Below, in pieces: positions 16,521 to 25,448 of a DNA stretch of 64,000 nt; positions within the stretch are counted from its first letter, which is position 1, and each line of letters starts with the position of its first letter. The DNA lies in assembly GCA_019421365.1 (NCBI GenBank), contig JAHZFJ010000015.1, positions 1 to 64,000 of the forward strand, written 5' to 3'. The translations under genes were made by a program, and so were the position numbers. Source of the DNA: Lachnospiraceae bacterium. GTDB taxonomy: Bacteria > Bacillota > Clostridia > Lachnospirales > Lachnospiraceae. Under the pieces are notes generated by a model. The model had not been told where the DNA came from. It searched no databases and saw only the letters and a list, made by a program, of their open reading frames with translations.

Positions 16521-17756
16521 TTATGATAACCTTCCTTTAAAGTCTTCATAACCAAATGTTTTAATCACTTCGATTCCTCTTTCCCTACTATACAATACAA
16601 TAGAAGGTAAATTAATTCCATTGAACATATTATTCTTTACCATGGAATAATGGGACATATCGCAGAACAGAAGTCTATCCCCCTTTAGCAATGGCAAATC
16701 AAATGAATAATCTCCAATTACATCGCCCGCCAAACACGTGGAACTGGATAAACGATACGTATGCTCTAATACTTTCGCCTCAGCCCCACCAATGATTTGT
16801 GGTCGATATGGCATCTCTAGTACATCAGGCATATGGCACGCTGCCGAAGTATCTAACAATGCGATATCCATTCCATTCTGTACAAAATCAAGCACTTTCG
16901 TAACCAATACACCTGTATCGACTCCTATTGCTTCTCCGGGTTCAAGATATACTTCCACATCATACTTCTCTTTCATATGTACAATTAGTCTTTCTAATAA
17001 CTGGGTATCATAATCAGGCTTCGTAATATGATGCCCTCCACCGAAATTAATCCAACTCATCTGTTTCATATAAGGCGAGAACTTCTCCTCCACTGCTTTA
17101 AGAACACGTTCTAATACTTCAGAACCTTGTTCACACATAGCATGAAAATGAAATCCCTCTAGACCTTCTAACGCATTAGGATTTTTCTCAATTTCTTCTT
17201 CTAATCGCTTAAGAGTAACTCCAAATCTTGAATACCTAAAACATGGATTATATAGATCCACATCAACCTCTGAATATTCAGGATTAATTCGAAGCCCACA
17301 CGATACCTGTCTATCCACAGACTGTACTCGATTCCTATAAGTTATCCACTGTTCAAAGGAATTAAACACAATATGATCACTAATACTTAGAATCTCATCG
17401 AATTCTTCTTCCTTATATGCCGGGGAATAGATATGAACTTCTTTACCAAACTCTTCCCTTCCAAGCTTTGCTTCAAACAGTCCACTTGCCGTTGTACCAC
17501 TTAGATACTTAGCTAATAGCGGATACACAGAAAACATAGAAAATGCTTTCTGTGCTAAAAGTATCTTACAACCTGTTCTTTTAATAACACCCTCAAGAAT
17601 CTGAGCATTACGCTCAACAAGCTCTTCAATTACAACATAAGATGGAGTAGGGAGTTGTTCGATAACATCTAAGGGAATCTCAATTCCCTCATATATTACA
17701 ACATTTCTATCTTTAATAAATGTATTCATGAAATCTGCATCCTTATCTATTATCAC
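16521..17756 (-). CDS. nspC: Carboxynorspermidine/carboxyspermidine decarboxylase
   Basis: NspC is a PLP enzyme of the alanine-racemase fold that decarboxylates carboxynorspermidine or carboxyspermidine, the last step of the aspartate-semialdehyde route to (nor)spermidine. PLP lysine is in ILLAQKAFS (Lys70); the family motif ACHMPDVLEMPYRP carries the active-site Cys and Asp. GTG start at 17756 follows AAAGGAGG by 12 bases; an ATG nine codons later is also possible. It follows the dehydrogenase gene but is separated by a 281-bp structured element. Confidence 0.9.
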   Translation of the reverse strand: MIIDKDADFMNTFIKDRNVVIYEGIEIPLDVIEQLPTPSYVVIEELVERNAQILEGVIKRTGCKILLAQKAFSMFSVYPLLAKYLSGTTASGLFEAKLGREEFGKEVHIYSPAYKEEEFDEILSISDHIVFNSFEQWITYRNRVQSVDRQVSCGLRINPEYSEVDVDLYNPCFRYSRFGVTLKRLEEEIEKNPNALEGLEGFHFHAMCEQGSEVLERVLKAVEEKFSPYMKQMSWINFGGGHHITKPDYDTQLLERLIVHMKEKYDVEVYLEPGEAIGVDTGVLVTKVLDFVQNGMDIALLDTSAACHMPDVLEMPYRPQIIGGAEAKVLEHTYRLSSSTCLAGDVIGDYSFDLPLLKGDRLLFCDMSHYSMVKNNMFNGINLPSIVLYSRERGIEVIKTFGYEDFKGRLS

Positions 17757-17870
17757 TATATATAGTAACCTCCTTTATGCAGGCCACCTATGTCACCCTT
17801 ATAAAGTAAATTACAATTATTCGTCAATGACATCTATAAATCTCGCTATTATTCACTACATGATTAAACA

Positions 17871-18151
17871 GCAAAACTCTCTACACATAACACTGGCTTC
17901 TTAACTGATGTACTATGGTAAAAAAACGATAGCGAAACACCTTTAGTACTTCTTAGTGTGTACTCAACAACCTAGGAAGGCGAGGCAAGGACGCCGAGCC
18001 AGCCGTGCGCTGAGGCACGGATGCCGAATCGCCAGCGGTTCCGTATCTCATAATGCACTTATCGTACACACTTAGACGCACTTAGGTGCGCAGCGTGTTT
18101 TGTGCCATAGTCCGTTAGTTAAGAAGCCTTGAATACATATACGAGTTTTGC
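17871..18151. repeat. Structured intergenic element, copy A
   Basis: The whole 281-bp segment between nspC and the dehydrogenase gene is an imperfect palindrome. The outer arms are GCAAAACTC (17871) with GAGTTTTGC (ends 18151), then GGCTTCTTAACT with its complement, then ACTATGG/CCATAGT. Inside are blocks shared with copy B at 28985-29277: CGAGGCAAGGA-GCCGAG-CAGCC at 17981-18004 and CTTAGGT-GCAGCGTGTTTTGTG at 18081-18104. It has no convincing reading frame. It could be a structured RNA or a non-autonomous mobile element. Confidence 0.85.
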
Positions 18152-18161
18152 GTCCCCATTA

Positions 18162-19361
18162 TTAGTCTACGAGTGTTGGGTTGAAGTCTTCAATCCATGG
18201 AAGCCCATATTCATTCAAGGCATCCATGAATGGATCAGGATCGAATTCTTCTACATTATAGACACCTGGCTTTTTCCATTTACCTGTCATAACCATTGCA
18301 GCACCGATCATTGCCGGAACACCTGTAGTATAAGAGATGGCTTGAGAACCAACTTCTTTGTAACATTCCTGATGATCACATACATTATATACATAGTAAG
18401 TCTTCTCTTCTCCATCTTTAAGACCCTTGAAGATACAACCAATGTTAGTTTTACCAACTGTTCTTGGACCTAATGATGCAGGATCAGGTAAAACTGCTTT
18501 TAGAAATTGTAATGGGACAATCTTCTTACCTTCGAATTCAATTGGTTCAATTGAAGTCATTCCAACATTCTCAAGGCATTTAAGGTGTGTTAAGTAGCTT
18601 TGTCCGAATGTCATAAAGAATCTAATTCTCTTAATTCCCTTAATATTAATCCCTAAAGACTCTAATTCTTCATGATGAAGAAGGTACATATCCTTCTCTC
18701 CAACTTGATCGAAGTTATATACTCTCTTGATTTCCATAGGTTCTGTCTCAATCCATTCTCCATTCTCCCAATAGCTACCTTTAGCAGATACTTCACGAAT
18801 GTTGATCTCAGGATTGAAGTTTGTTGCAAATGGATATCCATGATCTCCACCATTACAATCAAGTATGTCGATTTCATGAATCTCATCAAAATAATGTTTC
18901 ATTGCATAGGCAGAGAAAACACCTGTTACACCTGGATCGAATCCACAACCAAGTAAAGCCGTGATTCCTGCTTTTTCAAAACGTTCTCTATAGTCCCATT
19001 GCCACTTGTATTCGAATTTCGCGGTATCAAGTGGCTCATAATTTGCTGTATCCATATAATCTACTTTCGTTTCTAAGCATGCATCCATAATTGTCAGATC
19101 TTGATATGGAAGTGCTACATTGATAACGATATCAGGCTTTACTTCATTTATCAAAGCTACTAATTCCTCTACATTATCTGCATCTACTTGTGCAGTTGTA
19201 ATTTTTGTCTTTCCACCATCTAATTTTTCTTTCAATGCATCGCATTTTGATTTTGTTTTGCTTGCAATACAGATTTCTTCGAACACCTCTGAATTTTGAC
19301 AACATTTATGAACTACTACGCTAGCAACTCCGCCAGCGCCAATGATTAGTGCTTTTCCCAT
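18162..19361 (-). CDS. Saccharopine dehydrogenase-family carboxynorspermidine (carboxyspermidine) dehydrogenase
   Basis: The enzyme condenses aspartate semialdehyde with putrescine or diaminopropane and reduces the imine with NAD(P)H. The 399 residues start with a Rossmann fold (ALIIGAGGVASVVVHKC) and continue with PDIVINVALPYQDLTIMDAC and the saccharopine dehydrogenase-type second domain. The lysine-pathway function is possible from the fold alone, but the adjacent nspC and other polyamine genes decide for this role. A structured element begins 10 bases past its stop. Confidence 0.88.
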   Translation of the reverse strand: MGKALIIGAGGVASVVVHKCCQNSEVFEEICIASKTKSKCDALKEKLDGGKTKITTAQVDADNVEELVALINEVKPDIVINVALPYQDLTIMDACLETKVDYMDTANYEPLDTAKFEYKWQWDYRERFEKAGITALLGCGFDPGVTGVFSAYAMKHYFDEIHEIDILDCNGGDHGYPFATNFNPEINIREVSAKGSYWENGEWIETEPMEIKRVYNFDQVGEKDMYLLHHEELESLGINIKGIKRIRFFMTFGQSYLTHLKCLENVGMTSIEPIEFEGKKIVPLQFLKAVLPDPASLGPRTVGKTNIGCIFKGLKDGEEKTYYVYNVCDHQECYKEVGSQAISYTTGVPAMIGAAMVMTGKWKKPGVYNVEEFDPDPFMDALNEYGLPWIEDFNPTLVD

Positions 19362-19479
19362 ATCTATGTTTGGAACCCTCTATCTTTAGTGATTACCCCT
19401 CGTTGATAATCACTAATGTGGTTCCTTCCTCCTTTTCTATTTGTAATATTTATGATACCAAGGTCAAAAGGTCATGTGT

Positions 19480-19728
19480 TTATTCATATATCTCACAGTG
19501 TACACAAACTCTTCCTTCATCAGGGCATTTTGCTTCAAATATTCTTCTACGTTCTGCCCCATAGTCTAATGTTGCACCATTTTTGATTGCATACAACGAT
19601 GGGTATATAGTATTCCATAACTCATGACAAATTGGTGGACACAAATCATCTACTATAAAATAATCCCCCTTCTTCAGGTATCCACCTCTACATCGACTTT
19701 CCGTTACAGATACTTTTACCTTACTCAT
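19480..19728 (-). CDS. TIGR04076-type small Cys-rich protein
   Basis: The 82-residue protein has five Cys (CRGG, CPPIC, CPDEG and two near the end in CVHCEIYE) and resembles the TIGR04076 family of unknown function. Its ATG overlaps the speE stop by four bases, so it is translated with speE and belongs to the polyamine operon. Metal binding is possible. No role is known to me. Confidence 0.8.
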   Translation of the reverse strand: MSKVKVSVTESRCRGGYLKKGDYFIVDDLCPPICHELWNTIYPSLYAIKNGATLDYGAERRRIFEAKCPDEGRVCVHCEIYE

Positions 19729-20588
19729 AAACTACTTTCATCAAGTAAATCTATCACATAATTCGGTAATGCAAATGCACCAAGATGTAAGTTCGTATTA
19801 TAATACTTTGTCTTAAGGCCTAACCCATTCCACCTCTCAGCCTTCAAATCCATAATCGGCGATAAATCTTTTGAAGCGAAACCAAATAACCAATGCCCCG
19901 ATGGATACGTTGGTATATGAATCTGATAAACCGTACTTATAGGAAATACGGACTTAATATGCTTGTGTGCGCGTTGCATTGCCTTTAAATCATTCACATA
20001 ATAAGGACTTTCATGTTGGTTGATTAAAATTCCATGCTCTGTTAATGCCTTAAAACAGTTACCATAGAACTCTTTTGTAAAGAGTCCTTCCCCTGGTCCA
20101 AAAGGATCTGTAGAGTCCACGATAATTAAGTCATATTCATTCACTGGCTTCCTAACGAACTTCAAACCATCTTCATAATGAATATGAACTCTCTCATCCT
20201 CTAATTTGCACGCGGTTTGTGGTAGATATTCCTTACAAACCATAACGACTTCCCTATCAATCTCAACCATATCAATATGCTCTATAGTCTCATATCTAGT
20301 TAACTCACGTATAGTTCCACCATCTCCTGCACCAATCACTAAGACCTTCTTAATATCTGGGTTTACTGCCATTGGCACATGTGTAATCATCTCATGATAG
20401 ATGAATTCATCTTTCTCCGTAACCATAAGAAAACCATCTAATGTTAGTACTTTACCAAATTCCTTTGTTTCGAGTACATCGATTCTTTGAAAGTCCCCTT
20501 GTCTACTAACAAGCTGCTTATCTACCTTAATGGAGAATCGAACATTCTTTGTATGTTCCTCTGTAAACCATAATTCCACAGACTTCAT
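19725..20588 (-). CDS. speE: Spermidine synthase
   Basis: SpeE transfers aminopropyl from decarboxylated S-adenosylmethionine to putrescine. The 287 residues show the family pattern: VLVIGAGDGGTIRE for the methionine-derived ligand, the DSTDPFGPGEGLF motif with the catalytic Asp, and the N-terminal LWFTEEHT. Length is normal. It sits between speA and the small Cys-rich gene, with speD upstream to supply the aminopropyl donor. Confidence 0.96.
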   Translation of the reverse strand: MKSVELWFTEEHTKNVRFSIKVDKQLVSRQGDFQRIDVLETKEFGKVLTLDGFLMVTEKDEFIYHEMITHVPMAVNPDIKKVLVIGAGDGGTIRELTRYETIEHIDMVEIDREVVMVCKEYLPQTACKLEDERVHIHYEDGLKFVRKPVNEYDLIIVDSTDPFGPGEGLFTKEFYGNCFKALTEHGILINQHESPYYVNDLKAMQRAHKHIKSVFPISTVYQIHIPTYPSGHWLFGFASKDLSPIMDLKAERWNGLGLKTKYYNTNLHLGAFALPNYVIDLLDESSL

Positions 20589-20699
20589 TCCTTCCTCTTA
20601 TTCACAACTAGTAATTGCAAAATTCTTGAGGATATTGAGAACTCGCAATTACTATAGGTCGACTGTTCAAGTTGGAACCATCTACCTAATTATCAGTTT

Positions 20700-22154
20700 C
20701 TAACTTTCTGTAACTACGTTAATATTCTCAATTTTCATATCTTGTGTACCCGTCATAAAACAACCTTTTTCCTTCGCATACAGAATATAGTTCACAATAT
20801 CATCTGTGATTCTCTCTCCTGGTGCTAAGATTGGAATTCCTGGTGGATAGCACATTACGAACTCTCCACATATTTCGCCAGCACTCTCTATAATTGGGAC
20901 AGAATGTTTCTCTCCATAGAATGCTTGTTGTGGTGCCATAACGATATCTGGGTTAATATATTCATGGTCAAACAGACCTGTTTTATCCTTTTCATACAGA
21001 CGCTTAATCTCAGACAAAGCAGAAATCAATCGTTCAATCTCTAGATTACGATCACCTGCAGAAACAATTGCTAAGATGTTTCCAATGTCTCCAAATTCAA
21101 TTTGAATATCATATTCATCACGAAGTAAATCATACACTTCAATTCCAGCAAGTCCAATTGCTCTTGTATGAATGGATAATTTAGTTTTATCAAAAGCGTA
21201 AACCGCATCCTTATCAATAAGCTCCTCGGAAAATGCGTAATAACCGCCTAATTTATTAATCTCTTCTCTTGCATATTGTGCAAACTCTACGGTCTTATGA
21301 AACATCTCCTTACCATTCATACTAAGGTTCTTCCTTGCTATATCAAGAGAAGACATCAAAAGATATGAACCACTTGTTGTCTGGGTAAGGTTAATAACTT
21401 GTCTTACATAATCTGCATTCATGCTTTTGTTGCATAATAAAATAGAGCTCTGCGTAAGAGAACCACCCGTTTTATGCATACTAACAGCAGCCATGTCAGC
21501 ACCTGCTGCCATAGCCGAAACTGGCATGTCTTCACCAAAGTAAAAATGTGTCCCATGGGCCTCATCAACTAATACAAGCATATTATTCGCATGAGCTAAA
21601 GCAACAATCCGTTGCAGGTCAGAGCAGATACCATAATATGTTGGGTTGTTAACTAGAATTGCTTTCGCCTCTGGGTTATTCTTAATAGCCTCTTCTACAT
21701 CTTTCACAGACATACCAAGAGGTATTCCAAGTTCCTTGTTAATACCCGGATTAATGTAGATTGGTAATGCTCCACATACAACTAATGCGTTAATTGCACT
21801 TCGATGTACGTTCCTAGGCATAATAATCTTATCGCCTGCCTTACAAGTGGACATAACCATCGCTTGTACTGCAGCCGTTGTTCCGTTCACGATAAAGAAT
21901 GCCTCATCTGCACCAAATGCCTCCGCTGCTAAATCCTGTGCCTCCTTTATAACCGATACCGGATGGCACAGATTATCAAGAGGTTTCATTGAATTAACAT
22001 CAAGACGAAGACAATTCTCTCCAAGGAAATGTTTTAACTCCTTGTTTCCTCGTCCTCCCTTATGTCCTGGCACGTCAAAATGGGCAATTCGTTTGGAATC
22101 ATGTTGTTTTAAAGCCTCATATAAAGGCATACGTTCTTGTGATAGTCCTGCCAT
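20700..22154 (-). CDS. speA: Orn/Lys/Arg decarboxylase family enzyme, probably arginine decarboxylase
   Basis: This 484-residue protein is the short, Bacillus-type fold-type I decarboxylase. The PLP lysine is in SMHKTGGSLTQSS, and the DEAHGTHFYFG and GHKGGRGNKELK motifs are typical. Sequence alone does not separate arginine, lysine and ornithine specificity. The presence of agmatine deiminase and N-carbamoylputrescine amidase 6-8 kb away makes arginine the best guess. It follows speD by nine bases. Confidence 0.88.
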   Translation of the reverse strand: MAGLSQERMPLYEALKQHDSKRIAHFDVPGHKGGRGNKELKHFLGENCLRLDVNSMKPLDNLCHPVSVIKEAQDLAAEAFGADEAFFIVNGTTAAVQAMVMSTCKAGDKIIMPRNVHRSAINALVVCGALPIYINPGINKELGIPLGMSVKDVEEAIKNNPEAKAILVNNPTYYGICSDLQRIVALAHANNMLVLVDEAHGTHFYFGEDMPVSAMAAGADMAAVSMHKTGGSLTQSSILLCNKSMNADYVRQVINLTQTTSGSYLLMSSLDIARKNLSMNGKEMFHKTVEFAQYAREEINKLGGYYAFSEELIDKDAVYAFDKTKLSIHTRAIGLAGIEVYDLLRDEYDIQIEFGDIGNILAIVSAGDRNLEIERLISALSEIKRLYEKDKTGLFDHEYINPDIVMAPQQAFYGEKHSVPIIESAGEICGEFVMCYPPGIPILAPGERITDDIVNYILYAKEKGCFMTGTQDMKIENINVVTES

Positions 22155-22163
22155 GATGTCCTC

Positions 22164-22976
22164 CTAATAGATATTCATACCGCTAAAAATCTCAATCATC
22201 TCCTTACGAAGACTGTCCGATATGGCAAGTCTTTGTTTTGGTGGAAGTTCATAAGCATCTTGATTGAATAGATAATTTTGTAATTCAATCTCTTTTATTA
22301 GCATCTTGGTATGAAAAATATTTGACTGATATACATTTACATCGATGGCATCATAACGCGTAAGCGTCTTCTCATCAATGTAATTTTGTATTGAGGTAAT
22401 ATCATGGTCAATAAAAAACTTTTTACCTTCAACATCGCGCGTAAAACCACGTACTCGGTAATCAATAGTTATAATATCCGAGTCAAAGCTTGAAATCAGG
22501 TAATCTAAAGCGTTTAGCGGCGATACTTCGCCACACGTAGATACATCAATATCTACACGAAAAGTGGAAATTGCATTATCCGGATGATATTCAGGAAATG
22601 TATGTACTGTCACATGACTCTTGTCAAGATGAGCATGTACCATGTCTCGTTTTTCTGTAACATATTTGCCCAAATTGCAGGATTCGTCAATATTCTCAGT
22701 TGCAAGTGAATCTTCAGCAATAAGTATATTTACACTCGCTCCCTGTGGTTCATAATCCTGCTTGGAGATATTAAGAATATGTGCACCAATCATATCGGTT
22801 ACATCGCATAATATCTTCGTTAATCTGTCCGAGTTATATTGCTCGTCAATATATCTAATATAATCTTTTTGCTCTCGCTCACTTTTTGCATAGCAAACAT
22901 CATAGATGTTGAAGCTAAGTGTTTTTGTGAGGTTGTTAAAGCCATACAGTGTCAGCTTTTTTTCCAACCCTAACAT
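22164..22976 (-). CDS. speD: S-adenosylmethionine decarboxylase proenzyme, E. coli type
   Basis: SpeD makes the aminopropyl donor for SpeE. The ~270-residue protein is the long, proteobacterial-type class, unlike the ~125-residue Bacillus form. The self-cleavage site is Lys119-Ser120 in LDKSHVTVHTFPEYHP; cleavage turns the Ser into the pyruvoyl cofactor. DIDVSTCGEVSPLNALDYL and TIDYRVRGFTRD follow as in E. coli. The ATG at 22976 with AAAGG is preferred over the GTG one codon earlier. It is the first gene of the operon. Confidence 0.95.
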   Translation of the reverse strand: MLGLEKKLTLYGFNNLTKTLSFNIYDVCYAKSEREQKDYIRYIDEQYNSDRLTKILCDVTDMIGAHILNISKQDYEPQGASVNILIAEDSLATENIDESCNLGKYVTEKRDMVHAHLDKSHVTVHTFPEYHPDNAISTFRVDIDVSTCGEVSPLNALDYLISSFDSDIITIDYRVRGFTRDVEGKKFFIDHDITSIQNYIDEKTLTRYDAIDVNVYQSNIFHTKMLIKEIELQNYLFNQDAYELPPKQRLAISDSLRKEMIEIFSGMNIY

Positions 22977-23132
22977 CACAACCTTTCTTATATGATTGCT
23001 CTAAACAACATGTTTCTTATATATTTAAATTGTTATATTCTTCACGTTATTAGTAGCTTTCATTAGCTTACCATGTTTTTGTTTAAATTACAATTGAAGA
23101 AATTATTATTTTATTGTCTAATTTTCTTACTA

Positions 23133-23160
23133 GTTATATAACCTAAAACTATAATATCAA
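23133..23160 (-). promoter_or_regulatory. Candidate promoter of the speD operon
   Basis: TTGATA and TATAAC are separated by 16 bases on the minus strand and would give a leader of about 150 bases before speD. Fair match only. I see no recognised riboswitch in the leader. Confidence 0.5.
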
Positions 23161-23263
23161 CTCTAATTTCATCTTCCCTCCTGCCTCTTTCCGACTTAAA
23201 AAATACATACTTTATAAGAATACACAAAAACATTGTAATATCCCTCATGGTTATTTTATAGGC

Positions 23264-23292
23264 TTTACATTATAATAAACTCATACTTATAA
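23264..23292 (+). promoter_or_regulatory. Candidate promoter of the S9 peptidase gene
   Basis: TTTACA and TTATAA are spaced 17 bases apart. The -10 end overlaps the first of two copies of AACTGACTAAACT (23292-23304 and 23328-23340), which may be an operator pair. Confidence 0.5.
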
Positions 23293-23362
23293 ACTGACTA
23301 AACTTCATAGAACCTTGTCAGTATTACAACTGACTAAACTCTATAAGAAAGGACAATATATT

Positions 23363-25351
23363 ATGAAGCAAATACAAAGAAATGATTTTTTCAAATACCA
23401 ATTTCTATCTGGAATCACCTATTCACCAAACGGTAAAGCTACTGCTATGACGGTCTCTAACTGCAATAAAGAAGAAAATAGTTATAACAGTAACATCTGG
23501 GTAAAAGAACAAGGTGACTTCTATCAATTAACAACTATGGATAAAGAACGTTCTTTTATCTGGAAAGATGAGGAGACTATCCTATTTCCTTCTGTAAGAA
23601 GCGAAGCAGACAAGAAACGTGTTGCTGCTAAGGAAGAGTTCACACCTATATATGAAATCAATATTCACGGTGGAGAGGCTAGAAAAGCCTTTGAATTACC
23701 ATTTTCAGCTCAGAAACTACAATTAATAAAAAAAGACTTATATCTTGTGACTGGTTCTATTGATTGTACATATCCTGATTACTACCGCATGAGTAAAGAG
23801 GATAAAGAGGCTGTAGCTAAGGCAAGAGAAAAAGAAGCTGATTATGAAGTATTAGATGAGCTTCCATTCTGGTTTAACGGAGGCGGATTTATTAACAAAA
23901 CCCGTACTAGACTGTTCATATATAATGCTGAGACAAATAAATGCAAAGCAATAACCTCACCTGATTTTGACGTATCCATGGCAATTATAGAAGATGATAT
24001 CATTTATTATGTTGGTTCTGACTATACTAAGAAACGTGAAGCATATGATGCCCTCTACCGTTATAATATAACAGCCAAAGAGACTACACCTTTATATAAT
24101 GGAAAAGAATATTTTATTAATCACATAGAAGCATTCGATGATAGCATTGTACTCTTCGCTTCTAAAGGTGACCGTTATGGCATCAATGAGAATACAGATT
24201 TCTATCTAATTAATAAACAGACTTTAGAGATGACTTTTTTGGCAGAGAATGAAGAAAGTACACATTCTTCTGTTGGAAGCGACTGCCGCTACGGTGGTTC
24301 CTCCTCCATGAAGATGTATAATAATGTACTCTACTTCGTAACCACTAGAAGAAATGCTTCACACATCTATTCTCTTACTAAGGAAGGTGTGATTACACCT
24401 ATTCTTACTAAAGAAGGTTCTGTAGATGGTCTCACAATTGCAAACGATACAATCACTTGCATAGGTATGTATGATAACAAATTACAAGAATGCTACACTT
24501 GCAACTTAACTGGTGAAGCTTTTACGCAAGTTAGTAATTTTAATACTGACATTTTGTCCGATGTGTACGTTGCAACACCAGAGAAAATCACCATCACCTC
24601 TGGCGACCTTGACATAGACGGCTTTGTTCTTCGTCCTTATGGATATGATCCTTCAAAAACATATCCGGGAATTCTTGATATACACGGTGGTCCAAAGACT
24701 GTATATGGGGAAGTTTTCTATCATGAGATGCAATACTGGGCAAACCAAGGATACTTTGTATTCTTTTGCAATCCAAAAGGTTCCGATGGCCGTGGGCGTG
24801 ATTTCGCAGATATCCGAGGTAAATACGGTACCGTTGATTATCAAAATATCATGGATTTCACGGATGCTGTATTAGAAAAATATCCTCAGATTAATACAAA
24901 TCGTATTGGCGTTACTGGTGGTTCTTATGGTGGATTTATGACGAACTGGATTATCGGACATACGAATCGCTTTGCGTGTGCCGCTTCTCAACGTTCGATT
25001 TCAAACTGGATTTCCTTCTACGGAACATCTGATATTGGATACTATTTTGCTGAAGATCAGAATGCCTCTAACATCTATGAATCACAAGAGAAATTATGGT
25101 GGCACTCCCCTCTTCGTTATGCAAATCAAGTAACTACACCGACGCTATTCATTCACTCTAATGAAGACTATCGTTGTCCAATGTCAGAAGGAATGCAGAT
25201 GTATACCGCTCTCATGGATCGTGGTATTGATGCAAGGCTTTGTTACTTCAAAGGTGAAAACCATGAACTAAGTCGTTCTGGAAAGCCACTTCATAGAGAA
25301 CGTCGATTAAAGGAAATCACAAAGTGGATGGACAACTATCTTAAGAAATAA
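23363..25351 (+). CDS. S9 family prolyl oligopeptidase-type serine peptidase
   Basis: The ~662-residue protein has an N-terminal beta-propeller region and a C-terminal alpha/beta-hydrolase domain of the S9C acylaminoacyl-peptidase type. The nucleophile motif is GVTGGSYGGFMTNW, the Asp lies in FIHSNEDYRCP and the His in KGENHELSRSG. The family releases acylated or unblocked N-terminal residues from short peptides. No signal peptide is seen, so it is cytoplasmic. The ATG at 23363 follows AGAAAGGA by nine bases; an upstream in-frame start lacks a site. Confidence 0.93.
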   Translation: MKQIQRNDFFKYQFLSGITYSPNGKATAMTVSNCNKEENSYNSNIWVKEQGDFYQLTTMDKERSFIWKDEETILFPSVRSEADKKRVAAKEEFTPIYEINIHGGEARKAFELPFSAQKLQLIKKDLYLVTGSIDCTYPDYYRMSKEDKEAVAKAREKEADYEVLDELPFWFNGGGFINKTRTRLFIYNAETNKCKAITSPDFDVSMAIIEDDIIYYVGSDYTKKREAYDALYRYNITAKETTPLYNGKEYFINHIEAFDDSIVLFASKGDRYGINENTDFYLINKQTLEMTFLAENEESTHSSVGSDCRYGGSSSMKMYNNVLYFVTTRRNASHIYSLTKEGVITPILTKEGSVDGLTIANDTITCIGMYDNKLQECYTCNLTGEAFTQVSNFNTDILSDVYVATPEKITITSGDLDIDGFVLRPYGYDPSKTYPGILDIHGGPKTVYGEVFYHEMQYWANQGYFVFFCNPKGSDGRGRDFADIRGKYGTVDYQNIMDFTDAVLEKYPQINTNRIGVTGGSYGGFMTNWIIGHTNRFACAASQRSISNWISFYGTSDIGYYFAEDQNASNIYESQEKLWWHSPLRYANQVTTPTLFIHSNEDYRCPMSEGMQMYTALMDRGIDARLCYFKGENHELSRSGKPLHRERRLKEITKWMDNYLKK

Positions 25352-25361
25352 TTTAAAAAGT

Positions 25362-25402
25362 AAAAGGGGAGACAGTTAATAATTTCAATGGTCTCCCCTT
25401 TT
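25362..25402. terminator. Bidirectional terminator between S9 peptidase and acyltransferase genes
   Basis: A 12-bp stem (AAAAGGGGAGAC and its complement) has T-rich flanks on both strands, ideal for two convergent genes. Confidence 0.85.
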
Positions 25403-25448
25403 ATTTAGGTACTGGTATCGACAACATAACTGCTCTTTAAGATTCCTT

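Noticed and set aside
18162..19361. Lysine-pathway saccharopine dehydrogenase
   Set aside because: The fold fits, but the gene lies in a polyamine operon with nspC, and bacteria of this type normally make lysine by the diaminopimelate route.
22977..23132. Riboswitch in the long speD leader
   Set aside because: No known aptamer pattern (SAM, guanidine, lysine) was recognised, and the sequence is AT-rich with no clear stable structure.
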